A stretch of 11,926 bases of DNA from an uncultured Bacteroidales bacterium (lineage in GTDB: Bacteria; Bacteroidota; Bacteroidia; Bacteroidales; UBA932): assembly GCA_937901105.1 (NCBI GenBank), contig CALCHD010000188.1, positions 1 through 11,926 on the forward strand. The letters are read 5' to 3'. The position numbers were made by a program, and so were the translations under genes. The notes below the pieces were generated by a model, which saw only the letters and a list, made by a program, of their open reading frames with translations, had not been told where the DNA came from and did not search any database. The first letter of the stretch is position 1, and every line of letters starts with the position of its first letter. Below, one piece after another: positions 5,311-11,926 of the stretch.

Positions 5311-6864
5311 TCAGCTGAAGTTCATCTGCGGATCCTCAAGTATAAGTTCCTGCAGTGATTTTTTCAGACGGCTCTTGCGTACATAGATGTTTTGAGGGGT
5401 GTCGTTAAGTATTACGCTTATTTCCTGCGCCGAGAATCCGGCATAGATCAGGCACAACAGCTTCACATTATCCTCCCTCATATTGGGGTACCTCTCCCTA
5501 ACCTTACGTATCACGTCATTGTTCTTTGCATTGACCACCTGCTCCATCACGGCAAAATTGTCACCGCTCAACTGCATCTTCAACAGATCGTCAACTTTCT
5601 TGTGCAGTTTTTTTGAATCACCAAACTCGTAATAGGTCCTTACCAGCTCCTTCACTTCTGCAAACCTGTTCTCCAGAAGATCCTTCAGCTCCTTCTCCTT
5701 TGCCTTATGCACATCCAGCTGCGAAAGGAGATTTTCCTTCTGGTTCTCCGCACTGGCAACCTTGCTGCCCAGGGCATCAATATTTTCTGCATATTCCGCC
5801 AACAGCATATCCTGCTTTCCAAGCTTCATGCGATATTGCCTTACCAGCAGTGCAACAACGGCAGCCAGCAATAGAATTCCCAAGATATATGCTGCCGCTA
5901 TCTTGTACCCCCTCATCTTTATGCGGTAGTTCTCCTCCTCAAGCCGTCTCTGTACAAACTGCTGCTCTGCCTCCCTCACAGACTCGCTTCTTGCGGCAAA
6001 CTCCAGCGAATCCTTCAGCTCTATATATCTTGTACTATAATCCAGCGCTGTCCTGTAATCACCCTTCTGACGTGCAACCTGTGCAGAAACCGTGTAAAGT
6101 TCCAGCAATTTGCCGGGAGAATCTGCAGAAACATTTTCCTTTGAAAGATATGCAGAGTATCCCTTCAGGCACTCCGCCGCCTTGGAAAGGCTGTTCTTCT
6201 TAAGATAAATCTTTGCAAGGAGAGGGTAATCCATAGGATTTACCGCACTGTCATTGAACTTGCTGTATGTGCTGTCCAGCTGGGCAAGGGCCTTGTCCGC
6301 CCCGTCCTCCATCTTGCAGTATTGCGCCGCAATCTCTGTAGCAAACCTCATGAGAGCCTTGTTGTACAGGTTCTCCTTCATATCCACCACACTGTCCCTT
6401 GGACTGAAAAGCATCTTGCTCCTCATCTGCACCGCCATTTCCGACGCTTTCCTGTACAACTCTATAGACTCCTGCGGATTGCCGTTGATAGCATAAACAT
6501 TGGCCATCCCCTCATAGGCATTCATGCAATGTTCCCTCACATCACTTCCTGCCTGGTCATAGAACTCAAGAGCCCTTGAAAACATTTCCAGTGCATTTGA
6601 ATAGTCCATCTTCTTCACATAAAGCTCACCTTTATAATAGCATATCTGCCCCTTGAGCACCACTTTGTCTGTCTCCACGCACAGCTGCTCTGCCAGAAGC
6701 ATCTCCTCCATGGCATCATAGTATTTCTGCTCCTGCAAATAGCTCTTTCCTGTATAGAAATGATACAGAGCCTCTTCCAGCTGTGGGGTAACCTCACTGT
6801 CACCACTTGCAGCACATGAAGCCAGCATTACCAAAGACAATATATATATAATGTATCTCTTCAT
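5311..6864 (-). CDS. TPR lipoprotein with transmembrane segment and C-terminal HTH (putative membrane regulator)
   Basis: A 517-residue protein. The N-terminus is a lipoprotein signal with lipobox LASC (Cys17). An alpha-helical region with TPR-like repeats follows (about 28-300; for example ALYHFYTGKSYLQEQKYYDAMEEM and SNALEMFSRALEFY). A single hydrophobic span comes next (about 322-341, YILGILLLAAVVALLV), then a charged coiled coil (about 345-410). The C-terminal helix-turn-helix of LuxR/sigma-4 type (about 461-510) contains AGFSAQEISVILNDTPQNIYVRKSRLKKSL. This predicts periplasmic sensing repeats joined through the inner membrane to a cytoplasmic DNA-binding domain, a layout common in Bacteroidales. 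Ligand and targets are unknown. The start at 6864 was chosen for the lipoprotein signal; an open frame extends to 6936 but runs back into the preceding terminator. It has its own promoter and seems monocistronic. Confidence 0.85.
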   Translation of the reverse strand: MKRYIIYILSLVMLASCAASGDSEVTPQLEEALYHFYTGKSYLQEQKYYDAMEEMLLAEQLCVETDKVVLKGQICYYKGELYVKKMDYSNALEMFSRALEFYDQAGSDVREHCMNAYEGMANVYAINGNPQESIELYRKASEMAVQMRSKMLFSPRDSVVDMKENLYNKALMRFATEIAAQYCKMEDGADKALAQLDSTYSKFNDSAVNPMDYPLLAKIYLKKNSLSKAAECLKGYSAYLSKENVSADSPGKLLELYTVSAQVARQKGDYRTALDYSTRYIELKDSLEFAARSESVREAEQQFVQRRLEEENYRIKMRGYKIAAAYILGILLLAAVVALLVRQYRMKLGKQDMLLAEYAENIDALGSKVASAENQKENLLSQLDVHKAKEKELKDLLENRFAEVKELVRTYYEFGDSKKLHKKVDDLLKMQLSGDNFAVMEQVVNAKNNDVIRKVRERYPNMREDNVKLLCLIYAGFSAQEISVILNDTPQNIYVRKSRLKKSLQELILEDPQMNFS

Positions 6865-6889
6865 CCCGACAATTTTCAGAAAGTCCCCA

Positions 6890-6897
6890 CAAAGGTA
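6890..6897 (-). promoter_or_regulatory. Candidate -7 element for the TPR regulator gene
   Basis: The minus strand reads TACCTTTG, a full match to TAnnTTTG, 25 bp upstream of the ATG. A start near 6885 would give a leader of about 20 nt. The only nearby TTTG is 11 bp upstream, at the end of the preceding terminator's T-tract, which is too close for a standard -33 element. The upstream box is therefore degenerate or the promoter needs an activator. Confidence 0.5.
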
Positions 6898-6909
6898 CAA
6901 TTTAAAATC

Positions 6910-6940
6910 AAAAAAAGAGGATGTCCAAAAGGACATCCTC
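6910..6940 (-). terminator. Intrinsic terminator of the acyltransferase-DUF4831-pepD operon
   Basis: A perfect 10-bp stem (GAGGATGTCC 6917-6926 with GGACATCCTC 6931-6940) with a 4-nt loop is followed on the minus strand by seven T. It begins 22 bp after the pepD stop. There is no T-tract on the plus strand. Confidence 0.93.
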
Positions 6941-6962
6941 CATACATTATATATAGTGCGGA

Positions 6963-8420
6963 TTATTTTTTAGGAGCATTCTTAAGAACCTCAACTACAA
7001 AATCCCACCATTTTCCTACAGAGTCAATCTCAACCCTCTCATCTGGTGAGTGAGGAGAGAAGATAGTAGGGCCGCAAGAAACCATATCCCAGTTAGGGTA
7101 AGTACCGCCAAGGATACCGCACTCCAAACCTGCGTGGATAGCCATAACAGCAGGCTGTTTGCCGTAAAGTTTCTCGTATACCGCCTTCATCTCCTTAAGG
7201 ATTGGAGATGCCATGTTAGGAGCCCAGCCAGAATAGCCGCCTCTAAATGAAACCTCTGCACCTGCAAGCTCAAATACTGCACGCATTTTCTCTGCCAAAT
7301 CATCTTTAGCTGTATCTACAGAACTTCTCATTAGAGAGTGTACGTTGATAACACCGTTCTCTGATTTTACAATGGCCATGTTGTTTGAAGTCTCAACCAG
7401 GCCAGGCATTGCGTCGCTCATTCTCTCAACGCCGCTAGGACAGCCATATAAAGCCTTGCACATGTTAACAGCAACCTGCTGGCAGATAGCCTCACCTGCA
7501 ATTGGAGCATCCTCCAAGAATACTTTAGCATCTTTGTCAGTTGCTGCATACTCAACTTTAACCTCTGCCTCAACTTTAGCAACAACAGCTTTAGCCTCCT
7601 CAAGCTTGTCTGCTGGTACTGCAATGTTTGCAACAGCCTCTCTAGGGATAGCATTTCTCATGTTGCCGCCCTCAATGCTGACAAGTTTTGCACCAAGGTC
7701 TCTCAATAGAGGAAGAAGCGCTCTTGTCATCACCTTGTTTGCGTTAGCTCTGTAAAGCACGATATCCATACCGGAGTGACCGCCTACAAGACCTTTAACA
7801 TTAAGATTCTGTCCTACATAACCTGCAGGAACTGCCTCTGTAGTGTATTTGAACGAAGCTGAACAGTCAAGACCGCCTGCACATCCTACATAAAGCTCAC
7901 CCTCAGTCTCTGAATCAAGGTTAATAAGGATATCACCTTTAAGTACGCCAGGTTTAAGAGCACGTGCACCTGTCATGCCAGTCTCCTCATCAATGGTAAT
8001 AAGCACCTCAATAGGACCGTGCACAAGATCATTCTGCTCAAGAACTGCCATTGCAACTGCACAGCCAAGACCGTTGTCTGCACCTAGGGTAGTACCTGTA
8101 GCGTAAACCATATTGTCTACGATTCTAGGTTTGATAGGATCTTTCTTGAAATCATGCTCCACATCATTGTTCTTCTGTGGAACCATGTCAATATGAGCCT
8201 GAAGAATGATACCCATTCTGTCCTCCATGCCTGGAGTGGCAGGTTTGCGGATAATTACGTTGCCAATCTCATCCTGGAATGACTCAAGGCCAAGGTTCTT
8301 TCCAAAATCACAAATATATTTCGCTGCCTCCTGCTCAAATTTAGAAGGGCGAGGAATTTTTGTCAACTCATAAAAGTTCTTCCACACAATCTGTGGAGAC
8401 AAATCTGCAATTGTACTCAT
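6963..8420 (-). CDS. pepD: Aminoacyl-histidine dipeptidase (PepD-type, M20C)
   Basis: A cytoplasmic zinc dipeptidase of 485 residues that cleaves Xaa-His and other dipeptides, the last step of peptide breakdown. All metal and catalytic residues of the family are visible: His76 and Asp78 (QAHIDMVPQ), Asp115 (TLGADNGLG), Glu145-Glu146 (TIDEETGMTG), Asp169 (INLDSE) and His457 (FSPHSPDERV). Each is four positions lower than I recall for E. coli PepD, which implies an ungapped catalytic core. The lid/dimerisation domain runs roughly from 185 to 390. No signal peptide is present. It is the last gene of the operon, 32 bp after the DUF4831 gene with no terminator between, and has no SD. Codon choice (Leu CTT, Arg AGA) suggests high expression. 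The link with a POT peptide transporter nearby is functionally sensible but not co-transcriptional. Confidence 0.95.
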   Translation of the reverse strand: MSTIADLSPQIVWKNFYELTKIPRPSKFEQEAAKYICDFGKNLGLESFQDEIGNVIIRKPATPGMEDRMGIILQAHIDMVPQKNNDVEHDFKKDPIKPRIVDNMVYATGTTLGADNGLGCAVAMAVLEQNDLVHGPIEVLITIDEETGMTGARALKPGVLKGDILINLDSETEGELYVGCAGGLDCSASFKYTTEAVPAGYVGQNLNVKGLVGGHSGMDIVLYRANANKVMTRALLPLLRDLGAKLVSIEGGNMRNAIPREAVANIAVPADKLEEAKAVVAKVEAEVKVEYAATDKDAKVFLEDAPIAGEAICQQVAVNMCKALYGCPSGVERMSDAMPGLVETSNNMAIVKSENGVINVHSLMRSSVDTAKDDLAEKMRAVFELAGAEVSFRGGYSGWAPNMASPILKEMKAVYEKLYGKQPAVMAIHAGLECGILGGTYPNWDMVSCGPTIFSPHSPDERVEIDSVGKWWDFVVEVLKNAPKK

Positions 8421-8452
8421 AGTAAAAATGTATTTTTAGTGTTATAGAATTA

Positions 8453-9526
8453 TTATTTCATAAGCGTCTCTATCGGGAAGCCAAGAATCTTGCCAAGCTG
8501 ATAGACAGGAACCCTGCTCTGAACAAGCACCTGTTGGCCGTCCTTTATCTTGGCTATTACTGTCACAGGCTTGCGGTATGCCACTTTGCCCTTTGTATTC
8601 AGTGATGCCTCTGCCAATGGCGTAGGCTTTATCTGCTCGCCATCCTCCACAAGTTCAACCACTATAGGCCTGCCCTGCATATTGCCCGCCGGAAGAAGCC
8701 CTTGTGTATCTGATATCCTGAACGCAATGTAAACATGCTTTGCATTTGATGCCTTTGGCACAACATCAAACACAACGCACTGCTCGTCATAAAGTGTCTT
8801 GCCCACAAACATGCTCATATACTCATCCTCAAGCCTCTTTATCTCTGACAATGTTGCCGCCATAGCCTCGCCGGAGAATGTGGCATCAGTATCTCCTGTA
8901 ATGATATCCAGCCTTTTCTGCCTCAACTTGAAGATAAGTGCAGCTGTCTCCTCAGCCTTCTTCTCAAGACTCTTCTCTACAGCCTGCTGCTGCATTACCG
9001 GAACCTTTTCCATGCCGTCAGCACCTGCAACTGTCTTGTAAAGGGTAGTGGTAACATTGTCAATGTTTGATGCCGCACCGCTTACGAACTCCTGCGCACC
9101 CTGCATGCTTGGAAATCTCCACTGTGCCCCCTTTCCGGTATAGTTGTCTGAAAGGACAATCAGCCCCTGGCTGCACATGTTCATGAAGTTGGCTGTACCA
9201 ACCTTTGAACCCTGCAGGTTTACAGCTGCCGAAACCTCCGGATCCGCCTCAATGTACGGAACCATCTCAATTGACTTTATCTTGTATGTATCGCCACTTG
9301 TCTGCCTTACATCCAGTCCAAGATATTTCTTTGCAAACTGGGCATATGGTCCGGCCTGGTAAGACTCATGCTCTGCAGTTACCTTCATCACCAGAGTAGT
9401 GCTTGGCAAAGAATATATAACTGTACCTGCTGGAGCAACCTCATCCTTGCCCAACACCTGCGCAACAGCCGGAATCTGCATTCCTGCCATAACCAGCGCC
9501 GCCAAAAACAATTTTAATTTATTCAT
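8453..9526 (-). CDS. DUF4831 family secreted protein of unknown function
   Basis: A 357-residue protein with a signal peptide (about 1-22, LFLAALVMAGMQIPAVAQ), so it is exported. I recognise the DUF4831 pattern. An N-terminal beta-rich part contains VIYSLPSTTLVMKVTAEHE and GPYAQFAKKYLGLD (about 36-72). A helical middle contains AALIFKLRQKRLDIITGDTD and EIKRLEDEYMSMFVGKT (about 195-245). A C-terminal beta domain ends in QSRVPVYQLGKILGFP. The family is largely confined to Bacteroidetes and has no known activity. The gene overlaps the acyltransferase stop by 8 bp (ATGAATAA, different frames), which implies translational coupling. pepD follows after 32 bp. The operon position next to an envelope acyltransferase suggests, without proving, a role in the cell envelope. 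Confidence 0.82.
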   Translation of the reverse strand: MNKLKLFLAALVMAGMQIPAVAQVLGKDEVAPAGTVIYSLPSTTLVMKVTAEHESYQAGPYAQFAKKYLGLDVRQTSGDTYKIKSIEMVPYIEADPEVSAAVNLQGSKVGTANFMNMCSQGLIVLSDNYTGKGAQWRFPSMQGAQEFVSGAASNIDNVTTTLYKTVAGADGMEKVPVMQQQAVEKSLEKKAEETAALIFKLRQKRLDIITGDTDATFSGEAMAATLSEIKRLEDEYMSMFVGKTLYDEQCVVFDVVPKASNAKHVYIAFRISDTQGLLPAGNMQGRPIVVELVEDGEQIKPTPLAEASLNTKGKVAYRKPVTVIAKIKDGQQVLVQSRVPVYQLGKILGFPIETLMK

Positions 9527-10457
9527 ATAGCTTCTTGTATTCTTCTATTTCTTCACTGCGGAAATCCCTTTTCCACCTTTTGTGGCTCCACAGCCAGTTC
9601 ACCTTGTTTGCAAAGATGTCATCCTGCAAATAATATGCAAACTTTCTTGTAAGCTCCCCGTGAGGAACCCCCTTGGTATTCTCCTCAATAAGCCTGAAAC
9701 GGATCTCATACTTGCCCCTCGCCACTCTGTCAATACCCATGTACACCATAGGTATACCCAATTTTGATGCCACATATTCAGCACCTGCCAGAAATTGCGT
9801 TGGCTGATTAAGAAACTTCACCACTACCCTCTCCTCCTTTGGAGACTGGTCTGCAATAAAAATATACAGGCCTTTGGCCTTCTTGTCCTTAAGAATATGC
9901 CTGATTATATTTCTGGATTCAAGAATATGCCCCTTATTGCCCGACTTATGGAACGCCAGCATCCTCATCTTCACAAAGAAGCGGTCAAAAGCCTTGTTCT
10001 TTGCCCTCTTGTAGCTCAAATACAGGTTGCTCTCTGCAAATCCGCCCGTAACTTCAGCCCCCTGCGGACCGCAGACACCGCCAAAAAGCTCCCAGTTGCC
10101 AACATGGCCTACCACTATCACAACCTTCGGATGCTTTTCGCACAGTTCATTCATCATCTCCCTGCTTGGAACAGAAACAAGCTCACATATCTGCTTCTGG
10201 CTGGCAGTTATCGCCCATATGCTCTCCAATGCAAGATCCATCATATACTGGTAATACTGTTTCCTCAACTTCTTAATCTCCCCATAGTGGAGACCAGGGA
10301 AGCTGCGGGCCATATTCACATCTATGACACTCCTGCGGTAACCGAACAGATTCAGGAAAAATGCAGTTATATCAGAGAGCATATAGAACACCCTCCTAGG
10401 CAGCAGAGAGACAAGATACATGCTCCCCCACAATATCCAAAACAGCAATTTGTGCAT
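9519..10457 (-). CDS. LpxL/HtrB-like lysophospholipid (lipid A) acyltransferase
   Basis: A predicted inner-membrane acyltransferase of 312 residues that would transfer an acyl chain to a lipid A precursor or a related lipid. The N-terminal hydrophobic anchor is HKLLFWILWGSMYLVSLLP. The family motif HX4(D/E) is GHVGNWE, with His118 and Glu123. Further family features are YRRSVIDVNMARSFP before it and the stretch YIFIADQSPKEERVVVKFL after it, which is where LpxL-type enzymes carry the conserved DQ and acceptor-binding region. I start at 10457 because the frame upstream has no good ATG and would run through the POT terminator and the promoter below; 312 residues is normal for the family. It is the first gene of the operon, with the next gene overlapping by 8 bp. 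There is no SD. The exact acceptor and chain cannot be told from sequence. Confidence 0.88.
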   Translation of the reverse strand: MHKLLFWILWGSMYLVSLLPRRVFYMLSDITAFFLNLFGYRRSVIDVNMARSFPGLHYGEIKKLRKQYYQYMMDLALESIWAITASQKQICELVSVPSREMMNELCEKHPKVVIVVGHVGNWELFGGVCGPQGAEVTGGFAESNLYLSYKRAKNKAFDRFFVKMRMLAFHKSGNKGHILESRNIIRHILKDKKAKGLYIFIADQSPKEERVVVKFLNQPTQFLAGAEYVASKLGIPMVYMGIDRVARGKYEIRFRLIEENTKGVPHGELTRKFAYYLQDDIFANKVNWLWSHKRWKRDFRSEEIEEYKKLYE

Positions 10458-10511
10458 ATTCCCGACAATAATTTCCGCCTGCTGCACACCACCTGCAAAC
10501 AAGCACAAAAA

Positions 10512-10543
10512 CAAATTTAACAAAAAAGAGCAAACAACCCAAA
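10512..10543 (-). promoter_or_regulatory. Promoter of the acyltransferase-DUF4831-pepD operon
   Basis: On the minus strand TTTG (10543-10540) is followed after 20 bp by TAAATTTG (10519-10512), a full -7 consensus. The predicted start near 10507 gives a leader of about 50 nt to the acyltransferase ATG at 10457. This supports the short form of that protein, since transcription would start inside the longer frame. Confidence 0.65.
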
Positions 10544-10552
10544 AAACTGCAT

Positions 10553-10583
10553 AAAAAAAGAGAGTGGCCAAAAAGCCACTCTC
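10553..10583 (-). terminator. Intrinsic terminator of the POT transporter gene
   Basis: A perfect 9-bp stem (GAGAGTGGC 10560-10568 with GCCACTCTC 10575-10583) with a 6-nt loop is followed on the minus strand by seven T. It starts 22 bp after the transporter stop codon and sits just upstream of the next operon's promoter. Confidence 0.92.
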
Positions 10584-10605
10584 CCTGATATACTGTAGGA
10601 TCAAA

Positions 10606-11926
10606 TTACGCAGTAACTCTCTCCAGCCATTTAACCATAGCTAGCATTACGCCCATTGAAACAAGGCAAACTACTAGGAATACAGTCCAGCACTGCCAGA
10701 TTGGCCATGCGTTGTACATGATAGGACCAATCCACAATAGACCGTTACCTAGAGCTGTAGCTGTTAGCCATAGACCCTGGCAAAGACCTAGAAGGTTCTT
10801 AGGAGCCACTTTAGAAACGAATGACAAACCTAGTGGAGAAATGAACAACTCAGCAACGGTAAGGAAGAAGTAGGTTACGATTAGTACCCATGGACCTGCT
10901 TTCAAACCAGCTTTTGCAGTTGCAGACATCTCTTTGAACTCAGTTGCTGAAGGGTAACCCATCATATATGAGTAGATGCCTAGGAATACGAATGCCAAAC
11001 CTGCAATGAACATACCGTAAGCAATCTTCTTAGGAGTAGAGATAGCTTTACCTTTCTTAGCCAAAGCTGCAAAGATGAACATTACAACTGGGGTAAGTAC
11101 AATTACAAAGAATGGGTTAACTGCCTGCCATATCTCTGGTGCGAACAATGAAGTATCAGCAAAGTCACGTGCAAACAATGAAAGTGATGCACCGTTCTGG
11201 TGGAATGAGAACCAGAAGAAGATTACGATACCTAGTACTGCAAACAAAGCGTAAAGTCTCTGTTTGATCTCTTTAGCCATAGCAGCTTTCTCCTCAGTAG
11301 TATAGTTGACTGAAGCAGCAGCCTCTTTCTTTGCAGGAGTAGGGAAAATTTTCTTGGTAGCGATAAAGATAACCAATGAAATTGCCATAGCAGCTACTGA
11401 AGCGATGAATGAGTAGTGGATACCAGTGTTGAATACGTCAAGGTACTGGCTGCAGAATGCAGCAATGTCACCTGAACCGCCAACAGTAGCCATAAGCTCT
11501 TTAAGGTTAGCCAACTGACTCTCTGCCATGTTTGCACCCTCGTTGATGAACTTATGGCAAAGTGCAGGAAGATCTGCATTGTAAGCCAAACCGTTCACTT
11601 TAAGCCACCAGCTTCTTAGCATTGGAGCGATGAAAGGAGCAATAAGACCACCTACGTTGATGAACACGTAGAAAATCTGGAAACCAGAGTCACGTTTGTC
11701 TTTAGCTACAGCTAGAGCCTCAGGACCCTCTTTAGCAGCCTCAGCCTCAAAGTTGTCATACATCTGGCCTACGATAGCCTGCAAGTTACCTTTGAAAAGA
11801 CCGGTACCGATGCAGATGAAGAGCAGTGCCAATGCCATCACACCGAGAGCTACAGCGCCAGCGCCAAGAGGCAATGAGAGCAACAGGTAGCCAAGGAACA
11901 TGATGACGATACCGCTTGTTACCATC
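10606..11926 (-). CDS. POT/PTR family proton-coupled peptide transporter (5' end outside window)
   Basis: An inner-membrane MFS symporter for di- and tripeptides. About 439 C-terminal residues are visible; I infer that roughly 75-85 N-terminal residues, including the ExxER motif of helix 1, lie beyond the right edge. The PTR2 signature is clear as FYVFINVGGLIAPF, preceded by GTGLFKGNLQAIVGQMYD. Many hydrophobic spans follow, with a charged central loop (KKIFPTPAKKEAAASVNYTTEEKAAMAKEIKQR) between the two six-helix halves. A late helix carries ELFISPLGLSFVSKVAP, the C-terminal signature typical of the family. The frame is intact to a TAA. Leu codons are often CTA or CTT and Gly mostly GGT/GGC, a biased pattern shared in part with the ribosomal genes, so expression is probably high. 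It has its own terminator. Confidence 0.93.
   Translation of the reverse strand, partial: MVTSGIVIMFLGYLLLSLPLGAGAVALGVMALALLFICIGTGLFKGNLQAIVGQMYDNFEAEAAKEGPEALAVAKDKRDSGFQIFYVFINVGGLIAPFIAPMLRSWWLKVNGLAYNADLPALCHKFINEGANMAESQLANLKELMATVGGSGDIAAFCSQYLDVFNTGIHYSFIASVAAMAISLVIFIATKKIFPTPAKKEAAASVNYTTEEKAAMAKEIKQRLYALFAVLGIVIFFWFSFHQNGASLSLFARDFADTSLFAPEIWQAVNPFFVIVLTPVVMFIFAALAKKGKAISTPKKIAYGMFIAGLAFVFLGIYSYMMGYPSATEFKEMSATAKAGLKAGPWVLIVTYFFLTVAELFISPLGLSFVSKVAPKNLLGLCQGLWLTATALGNGLLWIGPIMYNAWPIWQCWTVFLVVCLVSMGVMLAMVKWLERVTA

Larger units (their letters stand above)
6843..6955. repeat. 14-bp inverted repeat flanking terminator and promoter
   Basis: TATATATAATGTAT (6843-6856), inside the first codons of the TPR regulator gene, is the exact reverse complement of ATACATTATATATA (6942-6955), just after the pepD stop. 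The arms enclose 85 bp containing the pepD terminator and the predicted start region of the regulator. The arms are A/T-rich, so chance is a real possibility. Confidence 0.45.

Noticed and set aside
5613..6203. 196-codon plus-strand open frame opposite the TPR regulator
   Set aside because: It is fully antisense to a well-supported gene. Its Pro/Ser/His-rich composition is what a complementary frame produces, and no domain is recognisable.
9795..10520. 241-codon plus-strand open frame opposite the acyltransferase
   Set aside because: It is antisense to a gene with a clear HX4E motif. It runs through the predicted promoter region and has no family resemblance.
10458..10604. N-terminal extension of the acyltransferase by 49 residues
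   Set aside because: It depends on a TTG start and would translate through the POT terminator hairpin and the predicted promoter.
131..11926. A defence, mobile or secondary-metabolite system hidden in the window
   Set aside because: Every long frame is accounted for by housekeeping or envelope families. I found no integrase, transposase, repeat-bounded cargo or nuclease/toxin signature.

Overview
The window looks like core chromosome of a member of Bacteroidota, most likely order Bacteroidales. Three things point there. Intergenic regions carry the Bacteroidetes promoter signature (TTTG, about 19 bp, then TAnnTTTG). Most genes lack a Shine-Dalgarno (SD) sequence. Several proteins belong to families typical of the phylum: a DUF4831-type secreted protein, a TPR/transmembrane/HTH lipoprotein and a ~937-residue M16 peptidase. 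I see no transposase, phage gene, CRISPR array, tRNA or rRNA, and no toxin-antitoxin or defence cassette. I did not find a new multi-gene system. The less ordinary signals lie in translation-initiation sites and intergenic DNA.

Layout, left to right. Positions 1-130 hold two hairpins; the second is a strong terminator for the first gene. Positions 131-2944 (minus) encode a secreted or periplasmic M16 zinc peptidase. A 125-bp divergent spacer separates it from a plus-strand SIMPL/DUF541 secreted protein (3070-3771). That gene converges, across a bidirectional terminator, on the ribosomal operon rpsF-rpsR-rplI (4930 down to 3837, minus). Positions 4931-5310 contain no convincing protein gene. 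They hold the rpsF promoter, a strong minus-strand terminator, a possible small RNA and a cluster of TTGCAA repeats. Positions 5311-6864 (minus) encode a TPR lipoprotein with one membrane span and a C-terminal HTH.

A minus-strand operon follows, transcribed from about 10507 down to 6910: an LpxL/HtrB-like acyltransferase (10457-9519), a DUF4831-family secreted protein overlapping it by 8 bp (9526-8453), and a PepD-type M20 dipeptidase (8420-6963), closed by an intrinsic terminator. The right edge (11926-10606, minus) is a POT-family peptide/H+ symporter, cut at its 5' end by the window, with its own terminator.

Functionally the window mixes ribosome biogenesis, peptide uptake and hydrolysis (POT transporter, PepD, M16 peptidase) and envelope lipid modification. 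The most informative observation is that rpsR and rplI each have a full AGGAGG at 8-nt spacing, whereas rpsF and the other visible starts have none. bS6 and bS18 are among the proteins reported to hide the anti-SD in Bacteroidetes ribosomes, so this pattern suggests feedback control.
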